Source: Scilla litardierei (taxonomy: Eukaryota > Streptophyta > Magnoliopsida > Asparagales > Asparagaceae). From it: a stretch of DNA of 64,000 nucleotides. Position 1 is the first letter of the stretch. Every line of letters begins with the position of its first letter. The notes below the pieces were generated by a model. The model saw nothing but the letters and a program-made list of their open reading frames with translations. It ran no database searches and was not told where the DNA came from. Below are positions 34,560 to 44,500 of the stretch, piece by piece. The stretch covers positions 32,388,418 to 32,452,417 of the forward strand of contig CM061132.1 in assembly GCA_030789695.1 (NCBI GenBank), written 5' to 3'. Made by a program: the position numbers and the translations under genes.

Positions 34560-36825
34560 ATTAGCTATATTAAAAGCTATAAGGTTTTCCTTAGGTATGT
34601 CTCCTGAGAGAGTCTAACGAATTTCTTAGCTTGATCCTTAAAGATATCAACTCCCAACATGTATGATGCATTACATATATCAATATGATATCAAATCCAA
34701 TCCTTGGTTGTCAACTACTGGCCGTTTGTTAGGACCCATAAGTATGTTATCAGTACACAACATTAGATCAAGCGATTAAGCCATTACACTTTTTGCTCAT
34801 GACCTTCATATATGAACACTTTAGGTTAACCTATGAATATCTTTTCATCTAGTTCTCTATATAGAAATGTGATTTTAATATCCATTTGGCTAATTCCAAG
34901 TCCATATTGCTATGATTGTCAAAATTAAGTGTATCAAGGCAAACTACCACCGGATAAAATGTTTTCTCATAGTCTATCCTTTCAAGAGGGATGTAGCCCA
35001 TTATCACGAGTCATGCCTTAAACCTATCTATTTGTCCATCTACATTTTGCTTGACTTAAAGATTCATCGTTATCTATCACTTTGCGTTTGGCAAGAAGAT
35101 TGACTAAGTCCTAAACTTGGTATGCTTATATAGAATCCAACTCATATTTTATAGCTTCTTTTCATTCCTTTGCATTAGGATTAGAAAGAGTTTCTTCGAT
35201 AAAACTTATTCCACATCATCCAATTATGATACCGCTATGCAGTCTTTTCCTTTTATTCCAAAAAGACAATGGGGAATTTGACCATGTTGGCATTATTAAG
35301 GTTCTTAAGATTCATGCATAGGTGGAGAACCACTTTCTGCAAGAATGATGCTCCGCTTTTCCTAAGATTTGATCCCGGTTAAATAGAAATGTCATCTCCA
35401 AGCTCAAAAAACTTAAAACATAGGCTCCTTTCTATCTTGTAAGAGAACTCCTCTTCATAGAACTCATCATCTTATTACTTACGTTTTACTACGGTCCCAT
35501 CTTCATGCTTGTCAAGAAGCACATCTCTTAGACTATTACAAGAAGCGTAAAAAACACTTTTCTTCCTTTGCAAGCCTAGCTTCCCTTGTGGATGGAAGTT
35601 GATGTGAACATATGCTGTTAAGACCCACGGTTGAAAATGACCTAAATCTATAGTGTTGTCAGTCTATAGCTCATAATGGGTGGTGTTGATCAATTTGATA
35701 TAGTTGTGGGGGGATAACATTGACCAATTTGTAAGTCAAACTATTTAAAATGCATGCAGTAATTAGAGGTGCATCTCCCCAAGAGAAAATGGGTAATGAT
35801 ACACATGCCATCATAGATCTTACCATGTCGAGTGATATTGTATTTCTTCTTTTTACCAAACCATTCTGTTACAAAGTATAAGATGTACTTAACTACTAAG
35901 TGATCCCATTCTCATCACACAGTTCTCAAAACTGTTCATATAGATATGTGTGGTCTCTATCCATTCTAAGCGAGCGTCTGTACAAATCTAGAAAACATGT
36001 TCTTAACCACATCTAAGTGTTGTTTAAAATAACTTATTATTTTTGACTTATGGGAGATCGCGTATACACGTGATCATACAATGTATAGTCATCTGTGAAC
36101 ATGATATGGTATGGGCTACACTTCGAGCCTTCATGCTCATATGTCTGTAGATATTCGAGTGGATAGATCTAACTAAGTAGATGCACTGCTTTACAAAATT
36201 CTTGTTGCATTACCAAACTATGTAAGGTTCACAATGTGATAGTATCACCTTAGCAGGTGTATCGAGAAGGCCTCTCTAACTAAGCGTGACATTTGATCCT
36301 CTCCAAATATCCTAGTCTATTATGCCATTTCATAGAAGCCAACTCAGAATAAATAATATTCATCGAAATAACATTTGAAACAATATTCATATCATTAAAA
36401 TTATTCAAGGTGTAAAACCCATTTGATAAAAAACCAACTAAATTAAAATGTGGTTCCTTCTGGAAGGTTACATTCAATTCAAGACGTAATAGCTTGGATA
36501 CACGCGATATATTTCTATGAATCCCGGTAGCATGTATGAAATTCTATAGGGGCAAGAACTTCTCACATCCTATTTCTAAATGATATAATCTGAGTCTTTC
36601 CATATCAACATTATAGTTGTTTCCCATGAACAATGTCATGTTTCCCTTTAATATCCATTGATAATCATCGAAATTCTCTGAATCCCGCACTATATATATC
36701 TGATTAATCTTCATTCTACAACCTACACATGATGAGAGTACAAACCAAGAAGACTATGCATGAAAATGATTGCATCATAGAAGTAAGGATACTTTATTTG
36801 GTTTCAAGCATTCTCATGTGAAGTG
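34560..36825 (-). pseudogene. pol: copia INT-RT relic (element 5)
   Basis: Heavily decayed minus-strand pol. RT start near 34880-34990: 'aaatgtgattttaatatccatttggc' mirrors the Q-M-D-V block and 'caccggataaaatgttttctcatagtc' the DYEKTF block. Integrase C-terminal block 35671-35859 (LDMVRSMMACVSLPIFSWGDA, ACILNSL). Pre-integrase at 36280-36477 (MKWHNRLGYLERIK). The GAG-pre-INT and integrase wording differs from elements 2 and 3 and fits a different copia lineage. No open frame longer than 65 codons. Confidence 0.65.
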
Positions 36826-37558
36826 ACCTGTGTTAGGACCCGTGACCACACAATACACTAAACAAGGGCGTACATAGTGTAAAGGCAAGCAAAATGCGTA
36901 ATTAAAAGTAACTAAAATTAATCACACAACACAATGGAAATTAAAACGTTTATCTCAATAACATCAACCACACAAAGGAAATATGCCAACAATAAACGCA
37001 AACACACAAAGCATACCATGGTTCGGATCACTATTTCAAGGCGATCCTACTCCAACCCCACATTGCAATCGCACTCCGTGGATCCACTAGCAAGTCTTTT
37101 CCCAGGCACGAACAACCAACACCACAACTCGGTGCTTGGTTGACAATTCTCCCACTACATGAGCACATACACAAAATCTCTTACATGATACCAACACTCT
37201 TTTCCAAGAGCAACACACCCTATTCCAAGGGCCAACCTCTCTTTCCAGAGAGACTCTCTCACAACCCGGGAGCAAGGTATCAACAAATGAAACAAACAAT
37301 AAACTACAATCTTCATATTGCCTTGATTAGATATACTTACAACCGTAAAGTGCCGAGGCAAAGAAAGATTGATGTCCAAGTGCTAGATGTAAGCTTGAAT
37401 CACTATTGGATTTCCCTTGAGCTTGGAGTTCAATTCTACATTAAGAAGCTCTAAGGGAAAATAGAGAGATGGAGAAAGATTGAAAGCTTCTCTATAGTTT
37501 TTGGCCCACAATTGATTCTCAGTAATGTATGTGTTGGTGCCAAAAACTGCCTCACAAA

Positions 37559-37568
37559 GGTATAAATA
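37559..37568 (-). promoter_or_regulatory. LTR TATA-like box
   Basis: ggtataaata on the plus strand; the minus strand reads TATTTATACC. Weak but positioned like the other U3 boxes. Confidence 0.35.
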
Positions 37569-37639
37569 ACCTCTCAATCGGGCACAAAAACCAAGAAAAC
37601 GGCCACAAGAAAAAGCCGTCCAACGGCTATAAACAGCTA

Positions 37640-38100
37640 GTTTTCTCAGCGACCGGGTGCCTGATGAAGGGTGACTAGGCGCTTGGTGAACAATGGTCAG
37701 ACATCTGGTCCAGCATTATACAACATCTGACAGAATCTGTCCAGAAAAACACTCAATCACCAAAACAGTCATAATTTCCACAATTGGACTCCGGTTGATA
37801 TGATTCAAGATGTGTTGGAAAGCTAATGAAGAATGCAATTTGATGGACCTAGAATGAATAAGAAATTCTAACCATAGAAAAACTGACAGATGTTTAAAGG
37901 CAGAAATAGATTGCAGAAAAACAGGGAGTCAAGAAAAACTAGTCCTACTGATAAGGTGCCAGGAGTTCATTGACTAGACGTCTGTACCACTGTGCAGACA
38001 CCTGGTGACAGAACTTTAGACGACTGGTCTTCCTAGAATTTTGGCCATCACAGAATGGATACGCCAGGCGTTTGGTGGGTGTATACCAGACGCCTGGTGA
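37640..38100. repeat. CAGACGCCTGG palindrome array G
   Basis: About ten 10-12-bp units: gggtgcctga (37648), taggcgcttgg (37676), cagacatctgg (37698), tagacgtctg (37975), cagacacctgg (37995), agacgactgg (38019), caggcgtttgg (38062), ccagacgcctgg (38079) and others. Same position in the LTR as GTCGAC arrays, different core. Confidence 0.65.
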
Positions 38101-38348
38101 TAGGCTGACGGTATGATAAAGAGTGTTATGGCCATTAACCTATTAGGATGGATTCTAGGAAAATCATATGGATCACTAAGATGGAAATAGACAAGAATAA
38201 GTGTGTGTGTCCAGCTAATCAAGGCATACAAATATTCAACTAAAGAAGCAAAATACATAAAGAATTATAAAAGATATACAATGAGATACATGATTTTTCA
38301 TGGCTTCAATAATCCAATGCTTCATGCATTGAGTCCATCATCCCAACA

Positions 38349-39310
38349 CCATATGTTTTGTCTCCCCCATTGATATAATCAATGTTAAATAACTGAGACT
38401 AAAACAAGAAAGATGATTAGCACACAATATAATGTTGATCATCATAAAAACAACATTGGTCTTGAACTCGAGAACCAACTTGGTCTGTAGTTATAACATT
38501 TTACCTTGTCCTTTCTTGTAACCTTATAGCTAGAGTGTTTTTCATGTCAAGCCTTCTTCTTCTTAAAGACTTCCTTATTTCGTGGCACTGGCCCCCCTTT
38601 GCATGAAACCTTGCACTTGGCTACAATGTCCCACATATGCTTGGTTTCAAATATGTATTGTCTTTCTTTCAGACTAAGCCTCCTCTTGGCGATCATCCTA
38701 AAGCTTGTTGTGTTTCCTAAGATATGCAAAAGCCTTAGCTGGGGATCATGTGTTACATGGTACGTCATAAGTTCTCACTTTGAGGTATCGATAGTGAACA
38801 AAATATGTTGGAATCTTCTGCTCTTTATTCAAGGGATGGTTCATTGCCATAAGGTCTTGGAACAACCCAGACATGGTTTGCATGTGCTTTTTCATGTTAC
38901 ATGCGGTCCTTCTTGATATTGTTGATCCTCATTAAATAAAGTGAAGTCTAGTCTATAAAAACTTACCCAGCCTTGCTTGCAAAGTGTTCCAAATCTTTGT
39001 CACTGTCATAACATCAAAATTCTTGGATAATGTCATCCTTCAAACAACAAAGAAGAAGACACTAAGCATTCTTGGCCCTTTTGAGAGCTATGTGGTAGGT
39101 TTCCTTATGCTCATTGGTATTGTTCCTTTCCAAAGGTGTCATTTCTTCTTATTGCATTCTAAGATGTCATCAACATTAAGAAGGTACTTCATCTTGCAAT
39201 GTCAACTTTCATAGTTACCATTCAACAAGGTACAATGTTTGTCATAACATATTTGGAAGATACCATTTGAGACTTGTGCGTAGAGATCAAAAGTAGATGT
39301 AGTAGTAGGC
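38349..39310 (-). pseudogene. gag: copia gag relic (element 5)
   Basis: Minus strand. 38547-38768 keeps HMWDIVAKCKVSCKGG...RNKEVFKKKK; the C-K-V-S-C and following Lys-rich tail look like a zinc-knuckle area with a lost His. 38950-39010 ('cagccttgcttgcaaagtgttccaaatc') recalls the UBN2-type gag. Many stops. Probably the gag of element 5, separated from its pol by LTR G. Confidence 0.45.
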
Positions 39311-39315
39311 TTATT

Positions 39316-39666
39316 AGGCCTTGCCTCATATTCAATCTCACATAAAGCAACTAAGCACAACCAAGTACAAGCCCATGTGGGCTTGTACTTGGTTGCTTTA
39401 TGTGAGAGGGAATATGAGGCAAGGCCTCATATGACGTATGATATCCATTAATGCCTTCCCAAAGAGAATAATGGCTATCATACACTATATGAGGCAAGGA
39501 AGGGATTAATGGATATCATACGCCATATGAGGCCTTGCCTCATATTCCCTCTCACATAAAGCAACCAAGTACAAGCAAGAACCAGCCCATGTGGGCTTGT
39601 ACTTGGTTGCTTTATGTGAGAGGGAATATGAGGCAATGCCTCATATGGCGTATGATACCCATTAAT
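39316..39666. repeat. compound palindrome (foldback/MITE pair)
   Basis: Two 112-bp hairpins (39316-39427, 39530-39641), each with a cccatgtggg centre and arms of about 50 bp that match almost perfectly (left arm of the first has an 11-bp insertion). Between them, 39428-39529 is a third inverted repeat (catatgacgtatgatatccattaat against its complement). 39642-39666 repeats that motif again. So the order is A A' B B' A A' B. A likely source is a MITE with about 75-bp inverted ends, duplicated head to head. Confidence 0.9.
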
Positions 39667-41142
39667 CACATTGGTGTTCCACACTTGTTTAAGGAGCAAC
39701 TCCACAAATAGCACCACTTAAGTTCATCCCATCAAACCCTAATCTTTAAAGCAAATTAAATTTAACTTATGGTGTTTTCCAACCATCCCCATGTTTTAAT
39801 TTTCTGTAATTCTTGGGTCTAGGTGTAATTCTTAGGTCTAGGTATTTGACCAATAGCTAGGACGGGTCAGTCCCCATGGGTTGACTCAGACTCGATATCA
39901 TTCCATCTATAATTCATGAAGTCCAACTTGGTATACTCACATTTAATTCAGTACACATGTAACTTCTTGAACAATGATTGGCTAGGTAAGTAAGCAAATG
40001 TGGGAGGTCTTCCGTGCATCTGCATGTCATTGTGACTTTCGCCCTAAATGTGGCCATTTGCTTATAGCCAAGCCGCGTGGCTAGGTTTAGGATTAGGGTT
40101 TTTACGGTTAGGTTTTAAGGGGGAACAATTATGATCTCCTAGTAAATCTATGAAATCAAATGTCTTCAAAATGAAATATAACCCAATCATTGATTTAGTT
40201 TCAGATAACATGGAGTAACGCTAATGGCACAACAAATAATCGATAACATGCTAGATGAAAAGTCACATGTTTCATGCAATAATTAAAATCTAGCAACTAC
40301 CATCCTAGATCCACATTAAAGAAATAATCCTTAACATTTCAAAATTAGGTTTTTTGTACTAACAACCATAAGAGCTCTAATCCTAGACACTAATATCATA
40401 TGTAGGTTAATATTATACATGCAACATTTTTTGGTTGGTTAACAAGAGTTGTTCGAATCAAAGTTATATGCCCCTCTTTGGTGAAAATAGTGGTTTCCTT
40501 GCAAATAACTACATATTATATATAAAAATAAAAAGAATCAATCAGCGATACATACCTACAAATTATATATGGAAAGAAAAAGCGTTTGCTTTCCAAGCGA
40601 AGGTAGCATCGGTTGATTTTGCCCGATGATTTCACCGGACTTTACAAGCTCATAAAATGGCATTTCTTAAGGTTTTCCAAATACAATGGGAATTTTACGT
40701 GGACCTCCATGGCACAAGCACGAACCACGGGATCAAGATAGCAAAGATCGATGCAGGATCTTCACGGCACTTGATTCTGTGATTAATGTCCACCAATCTC
40801 TTGTTTATCTTATATATACCTACAAGAATCAAAGCCGCATATATAAGTGTGTCAGCTCCGCTGTCAGAACATTAACGAAAAAACTGGATGCTTTATAATC
40901 AGAAAAGCATTATCATTGTTACTTCAGTTCCTTGCAACCTATGCAAACACAATACAATGAGATACTTCTGGTTACCACGAGAAAGGCACACTTTCAACAG
41001 CAATACACATTGATGGGAACCTTGTGACAGCATTTAACACTAACAACTAACTTGTGGTTACTTAACAAAACAAACTAACTTCCAGTTGCAATCAAAAATT
41101 ACTTGCTATCACCAATCTTTCTATAACAAATTCAACAATTTG

Positions 41143-41307
41143 TCAGTAGCATAATTTGACAAGCTTTCTTATTATGCCCGTATTTTTCCTGCCATGTCTA
41201 CCAGCCATATGAGGATACCTATCAAAGCAAGAAGCTACTTCATAATTCAGCCATGGTCTCTGGGTATCTTCACTCTCTCGGCATGTCATGCTAAAAGAAC
41301 TGGTATG
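41143..41307 (-). CDS. possible terminal host exon
   Basis: 55-codon frame ending in TGA, preceded on the minus strand by an acceptor-like tttcttaatcag. The protein ends LNYEVASCFDRYPHMAGRHG...IIRKLVKLCY. It has no similarity I recognise. No upstream exon was located, and no TE domain is present. Could equally be chance. Confidence 0.2.
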   Translation of the reverse strand, partial: HTSSFSMTCRESEDTQRPWLNYEVASCFDRYPHMAGRHGRKNTGIIRKLVKLCY

Positions 41308-41928
41308 CTGATTAAGAAAACACATTCAACCAAAAGATTATAGTCTTCTCTTATTTGACCCGTTGAAGCCACATGGAATAATTACCAAAGCATGAATTCC
41401 ACTGGAAAACACCAGTCCTACCATAAGTACATATTTCCATTGCACTTGAATATGCATGGCACTGCTCACAAGAAAAATGTAATGCTTTGCATATGAATCA
41501 AATGTAACCAAGAATGAATTCTCAGAATTGGGTAGTTTTGATCACAAAAGGGATGAAAAAGAAAGCAATGAGTGGGACTCGAAGCAAAAATGTTATCATG
41601 AAAATAAGAAACAAGGAAATGAGAAGATATATACCTAAAAGTCTAAAGGCTTATAGTAACTTAGAACTTGAAGAGCCGCAAGAGATGTGCTTTATCTTGG
41701 TACTAAAATCATTTCCCTGAAAGCGAGTTATCATATGTTCAACTGTCTTGAAGATGTTAGAACTGCATACATGGGGTTGTGTGTTAACAGGGCTACTGGT
41801 TGGTGAATGGTTAGTGACCTACAAATAACTCCCCTGAAATAGAATACAGAATATGGGCATTTTTGGTCATCTGAGGCAGAAACCAATACAATCAGCTTAA
41901 GGGATCAATGACATGAATGACTTGGAAA

Positions 41929-42079
41929 CAAGGATGGAGCCAACGGCATATGTAAGGGTGGAATGCAGCATAACGTTTATACAAGGGTACGATCAATCAT
42001 GGGCATATCTTGGGCAACAAGGATGGTGCCAACAGCATAATTAATGTTGGGAATGCAACATACAGTTTGTACAATGGAT
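41929..42079. repeat. imperfect 60-bp tandem duplication
   Basis: acaaggatggagccaacggcata... (41929-41990) and acaaggatggtgccaacagcata... (42019-42079): two copies offset by about 90 bp. No coding reading. Confidence 0.7.
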
Positions 42080-42230
42080 CTATGAATTTTTTAACGATTA
42101 ATAAAATCGTTTCTGATTTTTTTTCCTGCAACAACTACATGGAGGCTGCAGCCACATGTTTGCATTCCCTGCTTGACAAATTAGGCTCAGCCTGAAGACT
42201 AGATCAGACTCAATTGGAACAGGTTTCGAA

Positions 42231-42250
42231 TGGCATCTACGTATTATGCT

Positions 42251-42285
<35 letters not shown>

Positions 42286-42305
42286 GCATCTACGTATTAT
42301 GCTCC
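42231..42305. repeat. (AC)n flanked by 22-bp direct repeats
   Basis: tggcatctacgtattatgctcc occurs at 42231-42252 and 42284-42305, flanking (CA)16 at 42252-42283. The second copy continues into CCCACC and CGCGCG runs (42306-42329). Looks like a replication-slippage duplication. Confidence 0.9.
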
Positions 42306-42349
42306 CCACCCACCCACCCGCGCGCGCGAGGTTGATTAGAATCCATTCA

Positions 42350-42772
42350 AGTGGATCAAATACGCTGATCCAACCCACACATGATTAAAATTGAATAACC
42401 CAAATGAAAAATGCATTCTGCTTAACGAGATCTAATATGTTTAAACTACTTACTAAAATTTAAATGGTTTGTATTTGTTTTACATAGGCAAAATGTGATC
42501 ACAAAATCAACATTTCGAAACTACATTTCGAACTAGTTATAAAATCGACTAATTTGTCAACACTTAAATGCATGGAAAAAAACAAGTACGAATCATTTGA
42601 AATTGTGTCTATATGTTGTTTAGATGTGTTAGATCAAATTTTTTATTTTGGGGCCTAATTTTAAATTTGAATGGATTGGATCCGCGTGTTTGGTCTACTT
42701 GAATGTATAGTAATCAATGTTACCCAATTTTAAATTTGTGTGGGTTGGATATTGGATTATCCCAATATATGT
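42350..42772. mobile_element. MITE-like element
   Basis: Inverted ends: gctgatccaacccacacatgattaaaattg (42372-42401) against the complement of 42728-42760 (caattttaaatttgtgtgggttggat). About 420 bp, AT-rich, no ORF. 'ggatccaacccacac' ends recall hAT-type MITEs; no target duplication identified. Confidence 0.4.
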
Positions 42773-43084
42773 TTTAATGGTGATCAAACATTATACGTAT
42801 AATTTGTGCAGCTATTAGACAGCATTTGATGAGTTGCGAAGGCTCAAGAATGGACTCAACATCCCATAACAAGAGCCTGAATGATATCGACATCAATTAA
42901 GCTCAATATTATTGTATTATTGTTTATTGATCTACATTTTATTCTCTTATCATAGTAGTGATGTTAAAGTCTAAAAGACACTCCTACACACTTCAACCAA
43001 TAGCTTTAAAACTTAGAATATCCATAACCTTAATCATGCTCATTACATCTTGATTCTAAGCATGTCTATTGTATGTAAGTGTTA

Positions 43085-43395
43085 GTTAACCGACTAGTAG
43101 TCTTCCTCGTCGAATAATTTATTTCTGATACTTGAATTTTAAAATCCAACTTACATTAATCAATTAAACTTTTTTTCTAGTCAGTTTATACAAAATAATA
43201 CATATTCACTTTTATACAAAATAATACATATTCACTGATTTGTATTGTTAGTCAACTAACCGGACAATTAGTCAATTAATACAGAAATGTACTTTTCATC
43301 AATGTAGTGATTAGTCGACCAATTCATTCCCTAATCGACTAACGATGAGTTGTGTAAGATTGAATTTTTACCATTAGTTAACTAATGATATTACT
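43085..43395. repeat. GTCGAC palindrome array F (U3)
   Basis: Exact core at 43314 and decayed units: cgactagtag (43091), gtcaacta (43251), gtcaatta (43271), aatcgacta (43334), tagttaact (43375), agttaact (43462). 190-490 bp upstream of TATA. Confidence 0.65.
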
Positions 43396-43580
43396 AAAAG
43401 ATTAATGCACAACACAAACTCTGCTTCAGCTTGAACCATAAGTTGATTACTGGTTATGCTAGTTAACTAAAAGTCCTATTAGTTGCTTTTAACTTTTCAG
43501 AATATAACCATTTTTGATCCGTTGTAACAGATATATTTGTAACCATTAGATATATTTCATTTTTGCTGGATTTTCAACTC

Positions 43581-43590
43581 TATAAATAGG
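43581..43590 (+). promoter_or_regulatory. LTR TATA box
   Basis: TATAAATAGG, an excellent plant TATA box inside LTR F. Confidence 0.7.
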
Positions 43591-44244
43591 GACTCAACCC
43601 TCATTTATTCAGCAGAAAAATAACACAACTTTGACATTTGTAAAGCTTTGATTTCCTTTCTTCCTATGTGAAGTCTAGATTCTGTCCAATATTTTTTTGT
43701 TCTCCATGTTCTCAATACCATATAACAAAAAACCATTTCTAATCTTTCTTTGATTCATATGCACACAAATTCAATGCTTTAGAGTATTTTAATCTTTATT
43801 CTCAAGTTGTTTTTCCTCGATGTTGAGAGAGCAAAGTTTGCTCTCAAATTTTGTAAGTGATTCAGTCTCAGGTTGTTGATTGTATAATTGACAAAGGGTG
43901 TTTGTCAAGCTGTATGGTTTACTTTTACGGTTTTGCAAGAGTGAAATAGTGAAAATTTTAAATAGAAATCTTGAAGACTGAAGTAGGTTTAGAAGACCAA
44001 ACTAGAATAAATCATCTTGTGTTTACGATTAATCTTGACTGGTTTACATTGACTCAACTCTTTTCTTAATTACAGTCTTCCAATTATATACACTACCTAC
44101 TATTACTATAATTTAATTGTTATTACTATTTACACTAATCATAATTAATTGTTTAGTGTACAAGAATCTATCCACAATTGATTCCCAACAATTGGTACAG
44201 GTCCTAACAATCAATACCAGAGCAAGGCACATTGACCCAACACT

Positions 44245-44256
44245 TGGTATCAGAGC
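44245..44256 (+). promoter_or_regulatory. primer binding site
   Basis: TGGTATCAGAGC, exact initiator-Met tRNA match, after LTR F. Two degenerate look-alikes (44195 and 44213, ataccagagc) lie just before. Confidence 0.9.
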
Positions 44257-44272
44257 TACATTCCGACCCAAC

Positions 44273-44320
44273 ATGGTCAACTCAAATGAATCCATATGGT
44301 GGCATGGCAACAATAAACTA
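44273..44320 (+). pseudogene. gag: gag start of copia with LTR F
   Basis: ATG at 44273 gives MVNSNESIWWHGNN, in the place of a gag start, 16 bp after the primer site. The element is cut at about 44320, where a minus-strand copia begins. Only about 16 codons survive. Confidence 0.4.
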
Positions 44321-44500
44321 CAAAAGTGTTCTTTCCCATAAGAATCTCACATGGAGACTTCATACCAAGGATCCGTGAAGGCATCCTGTTGATAAGATAT
44401 GTGGTTGTCATCACTGCTTCACTCCACAATATCTTAGGTACATTCATGGTGAGCATGAGTGACCTAGTTACCTCCAACAAGTGTATTTTTCCTTTCAGCA
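44320..44500 (-). pseudogene. pol: integrase continuation, frameshifted
   Basis: Reads HLLEVTRSLMLTMNVPKILW and INRMPSRILGMKSPCEIL directly after QNGVAERKN, but one frame off; the shift lies near 44480, beside the end of the long ORF. Integrase core tail. The junction to LTR F's element follows. Confidence 0.8.

Larger units (their letters stand above)
36831..38348 (-). repeat. copia LTR G with gcctggt palindromes
   Basis: TGTTAGGACC at 36831 and TCCCAACA ending at 38348, 1,518 bp. TATA at 37560-37567 (tataaata). The palindrome array at 37640-38100 uses CCAGGCGTTTGG/CCAGACGCCTGG-like units in place of GTCGAC. It sits between two parts of copia element 5. Flanks acctg/ccata do not match. It is either a solo LTR inserted into element 5 or a rearranged edge. 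Confidence 0.6.
39667..42230. other. mostly unassigned; one possible exon
   Basis: AT-rich sequence with no recognisable element over 2.5 kb. This may be original host intergenic or intronic DNA. One candidate exon (41143-41307) and an imperfect duplication (41929-42079) are listed separately. Confidence 0.4.
42962..44242 (+). repeat. copia 5' LTR F
   Basis: Starts TGTTAAAGTC, ends CCCAACA at 44242, two bases before the primer site. TATA at 43581-43590. GTCGAC array in U3 (43085-43395). R-U5 650 bp. Paired by family with LTR E in opposite orientation. Confidence 0.75.

Noticed and set aside
40686..40898. 70-codon plus ORF
   Set aside because: No domain, poor start context and no splice signals; treated as chance.
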